DNA of 11,436 nt from positions 1 through 11,436 of the forward strand of contig JAGABO010000204.1 of assembly GCA_017614655.1 (NCBI GenBank). The letters are read 5' to 3'. Positions 1-7,114 of the stretch are shown in pieces. Below the pieces are notes generated by a model, which had not been told where the DNA came from, searched no databases, and saw only the letters and a program-made list of their open reading frames with translations. Position numbers and translations under genes: made by a program. Within the stretch, counting starts at the first letter, position 1. The number at the start of each line of letters is the position of its first letter. Source of the DNA: Treponema sp. (GTDB taxonomy: Bacteria; Spirochaetota; Spirochaetia; Treponematales; Treponemataceae).

Positions 1-244
1 AATTATCCGCAAACTCAGCACGAAGATTCAGATTAACCGGTATCTGAGAAAAAGCGTAACCTGCCACCAGTCCATGTCCAAAGGAACACCTGTTATATTC
101 AGAAATTTTTCCTATAGCCATAGAATCAGAAAAATACACTGAAGCAAAAACATGAGATGTATTTTTGGAATCGGAAAAATCCTGAGCACAAATTGTACCC
201 GTAAGAATTATCATGCTAAACAGCAGAAAAATAACTTTTTTCAT
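1..244 (-). CDS. Exported, probably outer-membrane protein (5' part only)
   Basis: The frame is open from an ATG at 244-242 to the window edge, giving the first 81 residues; the stop lies outside. The protein begins MKKVIFLLFSMIILTGTICA, a typical Sec signal peptide (Lys-Lys, hydrophobic core), with likely cleavage after CA or AQ near residues 20-21. The mature part has alternating polar and hydrophobic residues (for example HVFASVYFSDS and HGLVAGYAFSQIPVNLNLRAEFAD), as in transmembrane beta-strands, so I infer an outer-membrane barrel protein related in style to the product of 364-1347. An AAAGGTGT-like Shine-Dalgarno sequence sits a few bases upstream of the ATG and a promoter lies at 275-303. 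The family cannot be named from this fragment. Confidence 0.72.
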   Translation of the reverse strand, partial: MKKVIFLLFSMIILTGTICAQDFSDSKNTSHVFASVYFSDSMAIGKISEYNRCSFGHGLVAGYAFSQIPVNLNLRAEFADN

Positions 245-363
245 TCTACACCTTTGATCTTATAACTTTTTTAAAGCATATAACATCAAATCCATGGCGT
301 CAAGAAAGAGCCGGTGTAAACATATAACAGAATAATTCGTAAGCCCCTGTTTTCTGTTCCCTC
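245..363. other. Intergenic gap
   Basis: This 119-base gap lies between the stop of the barrel protein gene and the start of the leftmost gene. It holds the promoter at 275-303 and a 7-base inverted repeat (AACAGAA at 326-332, TTCTGTT at 352-358) with a 19-base loop and no following T-run. I see no ORF, RNA gene or convincing terminator in it. Confidence 0.6.
275..303 (-). promoter_or_regulatory. Sigma-70-type promoter for the leftmost gene
   Basis: Reading the minus strand, TTGACG (303-298) is followed by a 17-base spacer and TATGCT (280-275). This is a near-consensus -35, ideal spacing and a fair -10. The predicted start near 268 gives a leader of about 24 bases that includes the AAAGGTGT ribosome site before the ATG at 244. 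It suggests the leftmost gene has its own transcription start rather than depending only on read-through from 364-1347. Confidence 0.6.
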
Positions 364-1347
364 TTAAAAATACAACACAAGGCCTGCGGTAAAGGAGGTG
401 TCACAGAAGGACTGGCCGGCCTGCTTTGAATCACGGGAAGTATTGTAATCATCATTCAGGCTGTCGTACCAGGTATCGTACATGTCGCCTTTTCTGGAAA
501 AGCCCGTAACCGTTGTATAAGTAAAATGCAGGGCCTTGTTTTCGGAAAGCGGAAAGTATGCTCCTGCAGAAATTGTAAAGCGGTCAAAAAAGCAGAAGTG
601 CATGCTTTCGTAAACAGTCTGATCTTCTTCTGTTTTATCAAGATGCGTATCCTTTGCATAGTGATAGGTAAAAGGAGAAAGAGCTGCTTTTACAGAAAAC
701 TTAAAGCCTTCGATAAAATCAAAAAAGAATTCTGCACCTAAGAAAGAATAAAATGAATATTCAGAATAATTTATGCCGTAAACTTTTTTTTCTGCGCTTT
801 CTTCATCATCCCAGGAATGAAACTTTCCATCACTTGTGTAAGAGGGGTTTCCTTTATAGGCAGTTCCTTTGTCGCCTTCAAAGGTTTTAAAGCCTCCGCC
901 TAAAGAAACAAGAGGACGAACTTCAACAAAAGAAAACGGAATCCGGATATACGGCGTTATAAAGCTTTCTCCAATATAAACCTTTGTATCATGAATGCTT
1001 CTGCTCCATTCAAGCTGACCGTCCTTATTATACATGTAATCATGATCAGTCATAATTCCTTCAGAAGCCTGAACTGTTGCAGCGAGAGAAAAATCAAGAC
1101 CGAAGTTTTTTATTTTATAGGAAACTCTTCCTCCTGCAAGAAGCGCACTGTCATAATTCCATTCAAGAAGAGAATCAAGTTTATCGGTATAAGTTCCCTG
1201 TTTTCCGTTTCCATAAAGTTCTTCATGCACGGTTCCGCCCCGGAGATCTGCAAAAAGTTCTGCAGAAAGCCCCTTTATTGAAGGAAGGGCAGAAGCAGAG
1301 ATAACGGAAAAAAGAAGAAACGTAAAAGAAGAAAAAAGCTTTTTCAT
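364..1347 (-). CDS. Predicted outer-membrane beta-barrel protein
   Basis: This is a 327-residue exported protein of no family I can name. Residues 1-20 form a Sec signal peptide (MKKLFSSF..., hydrophobic core, SASA before the likely cleavage site). The rest is rich in aromatic and Gly residues with alternating hydrophobicity, acidic/Tyr-rich loops (around 165-195 and 295-315), and a last strand ending in GLVLYF. A C-terminal Phe is the usual BAM recognition signal for outer-membrane barrels, so outer-membrane location is well supported though function is unknown. Its ATG overlaps the htrA stop (ATGA at 1347-1344) and no Shine-Dalgarno sequence precedes it, so translation probably depends on ribosomes finishing htrA. 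That coupling suggests it may be co-produced with, or a client of, the HtrA protease. It could be a porin-like or adhesin-like protein; the sequence does not decide. Confidence 0.8.
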   Translation of the reverse strand: MKKLFSSFTFLLFSVISASALPSIKGLSAELFADLRGGTVHEELYGNGKQGTYTDKLDSLLEWNYDSALLAGGRVSYKIKNFGLDFSLAATVQASEGIMTDHDYMYNKDGQLEWSRSIHDTKVYIGESFITPYIRIPFSFVEVRPLVSLGGGFKTFEGDKGTAYKGNPSYTSDGKFHSWDDEESAEKKVYGINYSEYSFYSFLGAEFFFDFIEGFKFSVKAALSPFTYHYAKDTHLDKTEEDQTVYESMHFCFFDRFTISAGAYFPLSENKALHFTYTTVTGFSRKGDMYDTWYDSLNDDYNTSRDSKQAGQSFCDTSFTAGLVLYF

Positions 1348-2600
1348 TGTGATTCAAGAGTTACATTTATTTTTTCGAATTTTCCGTCTCGGTAAACCGT
1401 TACAGTAACTGTATCTCCGGGCACCTTGTCTTCGAGGGCACTGTAATAATCAGCAAGTTTTGAAACAGAAATATTTCCGATTGCAGTAATGATGTCACCG
1501 CCAAGATAAATTGTCTTGTAGTTCCAGGCACTTCCATACTGAACCGCTTCTGTTCCGCCCTTAAGCCCGGCTTTTTCTGCAAGGGAGCCTTTTTCGACTC
1601 TGTTGATTACCATGCCGGAAGTCTGCTTTGTTTTCATATAGCCGGCAATGCGGGGTGTATTCTGAATAAGCGAAATCTTAATTGTACCGCGGTTTACTTT
1701 TCCGTATTTAATAAGGTCACTTACAACACGGCGTGCGGTACTGATGGGAACTGCAAAACCAAGTCCGCTCGAAGAACCGGATTTAGAAATGATGACAGTG
1801 TTGATTCCAATCATGTTTCCGCTTGAATCAAGAAGCGGACCTCCAGAGTTACCCGGATTAATGGCGGCATCAGTCTGAATCATATTGCGGATGATAACGT
1901 CATTGCTTTCCTGAATCGGACGTCCAAGCCCCGAAATGATTCCCGTCGTCATCGTGCGTTCAAGGGCAAAAGGATTTCCAATTGCAATAACCTTCTGTCC
2001 TACTTTAAGATCCTGCGTTGTTCCGAAAGAAATTGTCTTAAGTTCAACACCAGAAGGAGGATCAAACTTAAGAACGGCAATATCGCTTTCCTTATCCTGA
2101 CCGATAATCTTTCCCTCATAAGAAGAACCGTCTGCAAGAGAAATGTTTATTACCCGGGCATTTTCGATTACGTGAACATTTGTAAGAACATAGCCGCGCT
2201 TGTCTATGATTGAACCGCTGCCGGAACCACCGTCCGTCATATATGGATTATAAAACCAGTCGTAAGTCATAACCTGAGTCGTTATGTTTACGACAGCTTC
2301 GTTACATTTTTCATAAACCGTAATATTCTGAACTTCGTCCTGAGTATAGCGGGAAGCATCATTTAAAACAGGAAGCACGGGAGAATTTGTAAGCAGTGTA
2401 AGTTCTCCGGAAATCTCTTCTATGTCAGAATCTGCAGTAGAAACAGCAGCCTGATTATCAGAAATATTTCCGGCAGAATCATCCGGAGAATTTCTTTTTT
2501 CAGAAAAGAGAAATTTCTGTACAAGAACAGAACCTGCAAGTACAATGCCCGCGCTTAATAAAGCAGTAACCACAAGCTGTGGTTTTGAATAAAGTTTCAT
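1344..2600 (-). CDS. htrA: HtrA/DegS-like periplasmic serine protease
   Basis: This is a 418-residue membrane-anchored protease of the HtrA (S1C) family, which degrades or senses misfolded envelope proteins. An uncleaved-looking N-terminal hydrophobic segment (about 8-27) is followed by a low-complexity Ser/Asp-rich linker (33-80). The trypsin-like domain (about 90-295) has the full triad: His143 in TNVHVI, Asp173 in SDIAVLK and Ser252 in NPGNSGGPLL. A single PDZ domain follows (about 305-415, with a GGDIITAIG turn). One PDZ plus an anchor resembles DegS or short HtrA rather than two-PDZ DegP. Just before the ATG there is AGGA with only two intervening bases, which is short, and TATAGT six bases upstream. 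It sits 29 bases after the PEGA gene and overlaps the following barrel gene by four bases, consistent with an envelope-maintenance operon. Family call is firm; physiological substrate is unknown. Confidence 0.95.
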   Translation of the reverse strand: MKLYSKPQLVVTALLSAGIVLAGSVLVQKFLFSEKRNSPDDSAGNISDNQAAVSTADSDIEEISGELTLLTNSPVLPVLNDASRYTQDEVQNITVYEKCNEAVVNITTQVMTYDWFYNPYMTDGGSGSGSIIDKRGYVLTNVHVIENARVINISLADGSSYEGKIIGQDKESDIAVLKFDPPSGVELKTISFGTTQDLKVGQKVIAIGNPFALERTMTTGIISGLGRPIQESNDVIIRNMIQTDAAINPGNSGGPLLDSSGNMIGINTVIISKSGSSSGLGFAVPISTARRVVSDLIKYGKVNRGTIKISLIQNTPRIAGYMKTKQTSGMVINRVEKGSLAEKAGLKGGTEAVQYGSAWNYKTIYLGGDIITAIGNISVSKLADYYSALEDKVPGDTVTVTVYRDGKFEKINVTLESQ

Positions 2601-2629
2601 AATCCTACTATAAAATATTTATTCAAAAA

Positions 2630-4255
2630 TTAAAACAGCCAAGAGAAATTCAGCTTTGCATAAACATAAGTTTCATCTTCGGGATAGAAAAGAACCCCTG
2701 CGTTAAAACAAAGCTGCATGCTGGACTCGCCCGGATAACAGACAACAGAAACACCTGCATCATAGACACGGTAATCTTTTCTTAAGTCGATCTCTTTTAC
2801 AAGCCCGGTCGAAGCTGTATATTCGTAAGTTCCGTAGCAGGATTCAAATGCACCGTACAGGGAAGCTCCAAAATCATCCGTTCTCTTAAGAAGAGTAAAT
2901 CCGCATTTTAAAGTACCCGTGCTCGTATCTTCAGACGGACCAACTATCGGGCGATAGATATATTCTCCGGAAACACCGGCGTAATTAGAAAGTCCCTTAC
3001 CAAAACTAATACCCGTCATAAGTCCGCCGCCAAAACCGTTCATATAATCGGCACCATAAGGAGGGAAAAGAGGTTCGTTACTTCCGCCGACACGGACATT
3101 CATACCAAAGTTAAGGGCAGCAGTATCAGAAAGACGTGCATCAAAAGCAAACTTAAGGGCTCCGCTTAATGACCTTACGATTCCTTCTTTTAAGAAGAAT
3201 GCTCCCGTAGAAGTAAATTCAACATGATCACCTATCGCATAAAGAATAGAAGCATTTACAGGACATCCGTAAAATGCAAAATCAGAATCTGCAGTCCAGT
3301 AACATCCGGAACCAAGACCTAAAGCAAGAGTTCCGCCTGGGAAAGAAAGAGGCACGGGAAGAGGACCTGTACCGGAACCATCAGGCGTTATCGCAAGCAT
3401 AGGATAAGTTACGGAAGAGTCGATAGAGAAAGTACATGACTTAGTTTTTGAGCCGGCCTCAAGTGTTGCAGTATATTCTCCGTCCTGACAGATGTATCCC
3501 CCGCCGTCTGTTCCGTCCCAGGTAAAAGCTCCGTTCCAGGTTGTAAAGTTATATTCAGCAGATGCATAAACCTTTCCGAATTTATCCCTGATTTTTAAGA
3601 TTCCGGTTTCCGGTGCCGTTACATAAAAATTGATCGTAACTTCACCAAGATTTCCACGACTTGCAGGATTAAAATTTTTTCTTGATGCAGAAATTTCCTT
3701 TATATTGAATTCTGCCTTGCGGAGTTTTACAGTAACGTATGAAGTTGTGTGTCTTGTAACATAAACACTTTCGGAAAAAACATCATATCCGAATTTTTTT
3801 GCAGTAACGACATGACTTCCTTCGTCAACTTCTACTGTTCCGCCGGAAACAGATGATGAATCTACCGAGAGCGAAACTCCGCCGTAATCGTTATCTATTT
3901 TGATATAGCCGGTAATGTTTTCCAGATCCAGATAAAAATCTTTTTCCTGACCTTCACTTATATGGAAAGAAATTTCCCTTGCAGCGTAGTGAGTCTTTTT
4001 TAATTCAAGTCTGTGATATCCTGGTGCTACTTCGATATTTAAAGGAGTTTCTCCCTTATAAGATGAATCAATATAAACCCTTGCGCGGGGAACATTTGCA
4101 CGAACCTTTACATAACACTTCTGAGACTTTTGTTTTTCCGGTGCCCCGTCAATATGATAAGCAATCGGTTCAGAAGAAATCAGAGATTCTCCTGCAGCAG
4201 CAAAAGAGAGCAGTATGCCCGTACATAATAAAACAAATCCTTTTTTCATGCTCAT
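2630..4255 (-). CDS. PEGA-domain, FlgD-Ig-like, beta-barrel envelope protein
   Basis: This is a 541-residue exported protein. The signal peptide spans about 1-22 (SFAAAGE cleavage region). Two PEGA-type beta domains follow (about 48-112, with GETPLNIEVAPGYHRLELKK, and about 115-180, with VDEGSHVVTAKKFGY). Next is an Ig-like domain resembling the FlgD C-terminal fold (about 200-280, with TWNGAFTWDGTDGGG and DGEYTATLEAG). A Gly/aromatic-rich region (about 300-541) ends in KLNFSWLF, a barrel-like C-terminus with terminal Phe. PEGA domains are common in surface or envelope proteins; no enzymatic residues are seen. I infer an outer-membrane protein with a periplasmic or surface stalk. The first ATG (4255) is chosen over the one at 4249 because a GAGG lies 13 bases upstream, but that spacing is long. 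A TATAAT six bases before the ATG offers a leaderless alternative. It follows radC by 25 bases. Confidence 0.82.
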   Translation of the reverse strand: MSMKKGFVLLCTGILLSFAAAGESLISSEPIAYHIDGAPEKQKSQKCYVKVRANVPRARVYIDSSYKGETPLNIEVAPGYHRLELKKTHYAAREISFHISEGQEKDFYLDLENITGYIKIDNDYGGVSLSVDSSSVSGGTVEVDEGSHVVTAKKFGYDVFSESVYVTRHTTSYVTVKLRKAEFNIKEISASRKNFNPASRGNLGEVTINFYVTAPETGILKIRDKFGKVYASAEYNFTTWNGAFTWDGTDGGGYICQDGEYTATLEAGSKTKSCTFSIDSSVTYPMLAITPDGSGTGPLPVPLSFPGGTLALGLGSGCYWTADSDFAFYGCPVNASILYAIGDHVEFTSTGAFFLKEGIVRSLSGALKFAFDARLSDTAALNFGMNVRVGGSNEPLFPPYGADYMNGFGGGLMTGISFGKGLSNYAGVSGEYIYRPIVGPSEDTSTGTLKCGFTLLKRTDDFGASLYGAFESCYGTYEYTASTGLVKEIDLRKDYRVYDAGVSVVCYPGESSMQLCFNAGVLFYPEDETYVYAKLNFSWLF

Positions 4256-4261
4256 AATAAA

Positions 4262-4290
4262 ATTATAACCTCATATATGTTTATTTACAA
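4262..4290 (-). promoter_or_regulatory. Possible leaderless promoter before the PEGA gene
   Basis: On the minus strand TTGTAA (4290-4285, overlapping the end of radC) is followed by 17 bases and a perfect TATAAT (4267-4262). Only six bases separate TATAAT from the ATG at 4255, so the predicted start of transcription falls on the start codon. The match could be chance in A/T-rich spacer DNA, and a GAGG (4272-4269) offers a competing ribosome-binding explanation. Confidence 0.4.
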
Positions 4291-5015
4291 GCAACACCTG
4301 CAGTACTGCGGTGACGCTTCTTTTTACCTGTAGAAATAAGTCCATGCTCGCGGAAACTAAAATAATCGTCACTCGTAATGATAATGTGATCAAGCAGAGT
4401 AAGACCTAGTATTTCGGCAGAACGGCACAAAACCTTTGTTGAATCGATATCAGCCGGACTTGGATAACAGTTTCCCTGAGGATGATTGTGGCAGCATATT
4501 ACTGCAGATGCATGCTCAGACACCGGGTCACAGAAAATTTCCCTCGGATGAATAATTGCCCTGTCCAGTATTCCGACAGCATTAACCCGTATGTTGATTA
4601 TTTCCTGCGCACCTGTCAAAGATATGGTAATAAAGTTTTCCTTATGTTCCAGAGTGAACTGCTTTACAAAAGGAAGTATATCCTTTGGAGCCGAAATGCG
4701 CCTGCTTCTGTGAATGGAAAAACGTCTTCCAAGCTCGACAGCGCAGGATAGAATAAGCGAGGCTTTTTCATCCATTCCGGGAACGGATTTTAGTTTTTCG
4801 GGCATTTCTTCGCGGGAAAAGGCTTTTACCGAATCAAGAACATCATGCGAAATTTTAGAAGCTTCTGCATAGTTCATGCACGCAGAAAGAATCACTGCGA
4901 CAAGCTCTTCATCACCGGGAAAAGACACTCCTTTCTGAAAAATAAGTTCACCGATTGCCGGGTATTTTTCAGAGGTATCATTCAGTTTTTTTTCTTTTTT
5001 ATTACTTCTCATCAC
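4281..5015 (-). CDS. radC: RadC-family JAB/JAMM domain protein
   Basis: This is a 244-residue cytoplasmic protein of the RadC (YeeS/JAB) family, slightly longer than the common 220-230 residues because of a basic N-terminus and C-terminal tail. The N-terminal part has a helix-hairpin-helix-like region (SVPGMDEKASLILSCAVELG, about 77-96). The C-terminal JAB domain carries the metal-binding signature: HPRE with Glu159, then CHNHPQG (His176, His178) and Asp189 in PSPAD. RadC proteins were once linked to DNA repair but their biochemical role is still unclear, so I infer only a predicted metalloprotein. The start is GTG at 5015 or the adjacent ATG at 5012 (GTGATG); no Shine-Dalgarno sequence is visible before either. 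It lies between the polyene-type operon and the envelope genes and has no obvious functional link with them. Confidence 0.93.
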   Translation of the reverse strand: MMRSNKKEKKLNDTSEKYPAIGELIFQKGVSFPGDEELVAVILSACMNYAEASKISHDVLDSVKAFSREEMPEKLKSVPGMDEKASLILSCAVELGRRFSIHRSRRISAPKDILPFVKQFTLEHKENFITISLTGAQEIINIRVNAVGILDRAIIHPREIFCDPVSEHASAVICCHNHPQGNCYPSPADIDSTKVLCRSAEILGLTLLDHIIITSDDYFSFREHGLISTGKKKRHRSTAGVACK

Positions 5016-5114
5016 TTATTAAATTGACGAAAGTTTTAAAAATAACAAAAAAAACAAAAAAAAATTAATTTTTTTTTCTGATACCCTAAAAAACGCCCCT
5101 GTAAACTAAAAGTT
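5016..5114. other. A/T-rich intergenic spacer between the two gene sets
   Basis: This 99-base gap is the largest between genes on the right side of the left cluster. It is almost entirely A/T over 5036-5077 and holds the palindrome at 5056-5077. It is the natural place for the end of the polyene-type transcript and a promoter for radC. I could not find a -35/-10 pair with good spacing; the nearest -10-like hexamer is TTTAAT shortly before the radC start. Confidence 0.5.
5041..5077 (-). terminator. A/T palindrome with T-rich tail, possible terminator
   Basis: Positions 5056-5077 are a perfect 22-base palindrome of nine A, TTAA, nine T. On the minus strand it is followed by G, eight T and GTTATT (5055-5041). 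Transcribed from the polyene operon it would form an A-U hairpin with a U-rich tail, but it lacks the GC-rich stem of a normal intrinsic terminator. It could instead be a curved A-tract or UP-element-like site in front of radC. Confidence 0.33.
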
Positions 5115-6377
5115 TCAGTCAGAAAATTTTTTAAAAATTAAAGAAGTATTTACTCCGCCGAATGCAAAGTTATTGGACATGACGTAATCCGTATTGATTT
5201 CGCGTCCGTTTCCTGCAATATAGTCAAGTTTACCGCAGTTTTCATCCGGTTCGGTAAGATTAAGGGTCGGATGGAACCAGCCTTCGTTCATCATGTTGAC
5301 TGTAATCCAGGCTTCGACACAACCGCAGGCTCCCAGAGTATGACCGATGTAACTCTTTGTAGAAGAAATCGGGACTGCCCTGTTGAACACATTATATGTT
5401 GCATTTGTTTCTGCAACGTCACCGGCGCTTGTAGAAGTTCCGTGCGCATTTACGTAGCCGATTTTATCCGGAGAAATACCCGCGTCCTTTATGGAAAGCC
5501 GGAGAGCTTCTGCCATGGTTTCTGCATTCGGATTTGTTATGTGAGTTCCGTCGCAGTTAGTTCCAAAACCGGCAACTTCTGCGTAGATTTTTGCCCCGCG
5601 CTTTACGGCATGCTCCATGTCTTCGAGAATAAGGGTACCAGCTCCCTCGCCTATTACAAGGCCGTCACGTTTTTTATCAAACGGCTTCGGTTCCTGTTCG
5701 GGATGTGCATTGTCGTAGGCGGTTGCTCCCATTGCATCAAAAGCAGCAGCATCAGGAGGAATAAGTTCTTCTGCACCGCCTGCAACCATCATATCCTGAA
5801 TGCCGCTTGCAATGGCTTCGTAAGCGTAACCGATTGACTGGCTTCCCGAAGTACAGGCAGTATTCGTTGTGATGATTCTTCCGCGAAGTGAATAGTAAAC
5901 GCTTAAGTTTGCTGCACAAGTCTGCGGCATACACTTAATATAAGTCTGCGAGTTGATTTTTGAAACGTCATTGTCATTTATCATGCTGAACATGTCCAGG
6001 ATTGAATCCATGCTTCCCATGCAGCTTCCGTAGGCAATGCCGGTCCTTCCGTTGTGAAGTTCATCGATAAGTTCACCGTCTTCTTTTTTAAGGCCTGCCA
6101 TTTCGAAGGCACGTTCTGTTGCAAGAAGCGAAAGAAGGGCAACACGTCCCATACCGCGGATTTTTTTTCTGGGAAACGAGGGAAGTTCTTTTGTGTAAGG
6201 ACAGCCAAGTCTTGTATTCATCCTTTCATAGACGTCCCATTCCTTCATGTAAACAATCTTGTTCCTGCAAAGCTTAAGGTTTTCATAGACTTCATTCCAG
6301 TCATCACCAAGAGCCGAAAGCATTCCGCCGCCCGTAATTACAACACGTCGTCTTCCGTCAGCACGAAGAAAACTCAT
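5115..6377 (-). CDS. apeR: Beta-ketoacyl-ACP synthase, ApeR-type (FabF-like)
   Basis: This is a 420-residue condensing enzyme with the complete thiolase-fold triad: nucleophile Cys175 in NTACTSGSQS, His312 in NAHGTST and His346 in GHTLGACG, plus the FabF-type GEGAG (243-247) and the C-terminal NNFAFGG gate motif. It would catalyse decarboxylative condensation of malonyl-ACP with an acyl or aryl-acyl chain in the cytoplasm. It is the last gene of the block KS-DH-KR-KS, the position occupied by apeR in known aryl polyene clusters, which is why that symbol is used. The start is firm: GGAGG lies six bases upstream and the ATG overlaps the ketoreductase stop (ATGA at 6377-6374). A housekeeping FabF role is less likely given a second synthase in the same operon, no adjacent acpP or fabD, and the neighbouring MMPL pump. 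Assignment as ketosynthase is near certain; as ApeR it is inference from context. Confidence 0.9.
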   Translation of the reverse strand: MSFLRADGRRRVVITGGGMLSALGDDWNEVYENLKLCRNKIVYMKEWDVYERMNTRLGCPYTKELPSFPRKKIRGMGRVALLSLLATERAFEMAGLKKEDGELIDELHNGRTGIAYGSCMGSMDSILDMFSMINDNDVSKINSQTYIKCMPQTCAANLSVYYSLRGRIITTNTACTSGSQSIGYAYEAIASGIQDMMVAGGAEELIPPDAAAFDAMGATAYDNAHPEQEPKPFDKKRDGLVIGEGAGTLILEDMEHAVKRGAKIYAEVAGFGTNCDGTHITNPNAETMAEALRLSIKDAGISPDKIGYVNAHGTSTSAGDVAETNATYNVFNRAVPISSTKSYIGHTLGACGCVEAWITVNMMNEGWFHPTLNLTEPDENCGKLDYIAGNGREINTDYVMSNNFAFGGVNTSLIFKKFSD

Positions 6378-7114
6378 GCAATACCTCCGTTTACATTTAT
6401 AACCTGGCGCGTAATGTAAGCAGCTCCGTCGCTAAGAAGGAACACAACGGCAGCTGCAACTTCTTCCGGACGGCCGACTCTCTTCATCGGAATAGTCGGA
6501 AGAATCATATCAAGAGGGGAATCCTTTATCATGTCAGTTTCGATAAGTCCGGGTGCAACTGCATTTACCGTAATGTTGCGGCTTGCAAGTTCAACGGCAA
6601 GAGCCTTTGCAGCTCCGATAAGGCCGGCCTTACTTGCAGAATAATTTGTCTGACCACGGTTTCCCATTACTCCGCTTACGGAAGAAATTACAATAATGCG
6701 GCCCTTCTTTTTTCTGCACATCGGCATTGCAAGCGGCTGAATCACGTTAAAGAATGAATCAAGATTTGTGTGTACTACACTGTCCCACTCTTCTCCCGAA
6801 AGACCGACAAACGTGTTGTCCTTATTTACGCCTGCATTGTTTATGACACCCCAGAGTGCACCGTGTTTTTCTGTAAGTGCATTGAGTTCATTAAAACAGG
6901 CTTCCCTGTCGGTAATGTCAAACTGAAGCATTTCGCCTTCGCCGCCATTTTCTTTAATAAGGTTCAGCGTCTGTTCGCACTTTTCTTTTCCGCGGTTATA
7001 GTGGCAGATTACATAATATCCGTTTTTTGCACACTCAACGGCAATGGCACGACCTATTCCACCGGATGCACCTGTTACAAGAACTTTCTTTTTTTCGATA
7101 ACCGTATCAGCCAT
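6374..7114 (-). CDS. apeQ: 3-oxoacyl-ACP reductase, ApeQ-type (FabG-like)
   Basis: This is a 246-residue classical short-chain dehydrogenase of normal FabG length. It shows the nucleotide-binding TGASGGIG (14-21), NNAG (92-95), the catalytic Ser145 in ISSVSG, and YSASK with Tyr158 and Lys162. The Arg in HYNRGK after the second strand fits NADPH preference. The C-terminus (VINVNGGIA) is FabG-like. It would reduce the beta-keto group of each newly condensed polyene intermediate on its carrier protein. The ATG overlaps the end of the dehydratase gene by eight bases, with AAGGAAGGA 7-8 bases upstream as ribosome site, and its stop overlaps the next ketosynthase start. This tight packing indicates a dedicated pathway reductase corresponding to ApeQ rather than the housekeeping FabG, although the sequence alone would be annotated FabG. 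Confidence 0.92.
   Translation of the reverse strand: MADTVIEKKKVLVTGASGGIGRAIAVECAKNGYYVICHYNRGKEKCEQTLNLIKENGGEGEMLQFDITDREACFNELNALTEKHGALWGVINNAGVNKDNTFVGLSGEEWDSVVHTNLDSFFNVIQPLAMPMCRKKKGRIIVISSVSGVMGNRGQTNYSASKAGLIGAAKALAVELASRNITVNAVAPGLIETDMIKDSPLDMILPTIPMKRVGRPEEVAAAVVFLLSDGAAYITRQVINVNGGIA

Noticed and set aside
326..358. Inverted repeat AACAGAA/TTCTGTT after the barrel protein gene as an intrinsic terminator
   Set aside because: The stem is only 7 mostly A/T pairs with a 19-base loop and no T-run follows on the minus strand.
5271..5837. 188-codon open frame on the plus strand opposite the ApeR-type synthase
   Set aside because: It lies entirely antisense to a well-supported enzyme, is Cys/His/Ser-rich with no recognisable domain, and has no ribosome site; it is a shadow of codon bias in the real gene.
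6374..7114. Housekeeping fabG and fabF of primary fatty acid synthesis
   Set aside because: No acpP, fabD or fabH is adjacent, two different synthases and an ApeP-type dehydratase flank the reductase, and the block is coupled to an MMPL pump and lipoprotein; a dedicated polyene pathway explains the set better, though this is by context.
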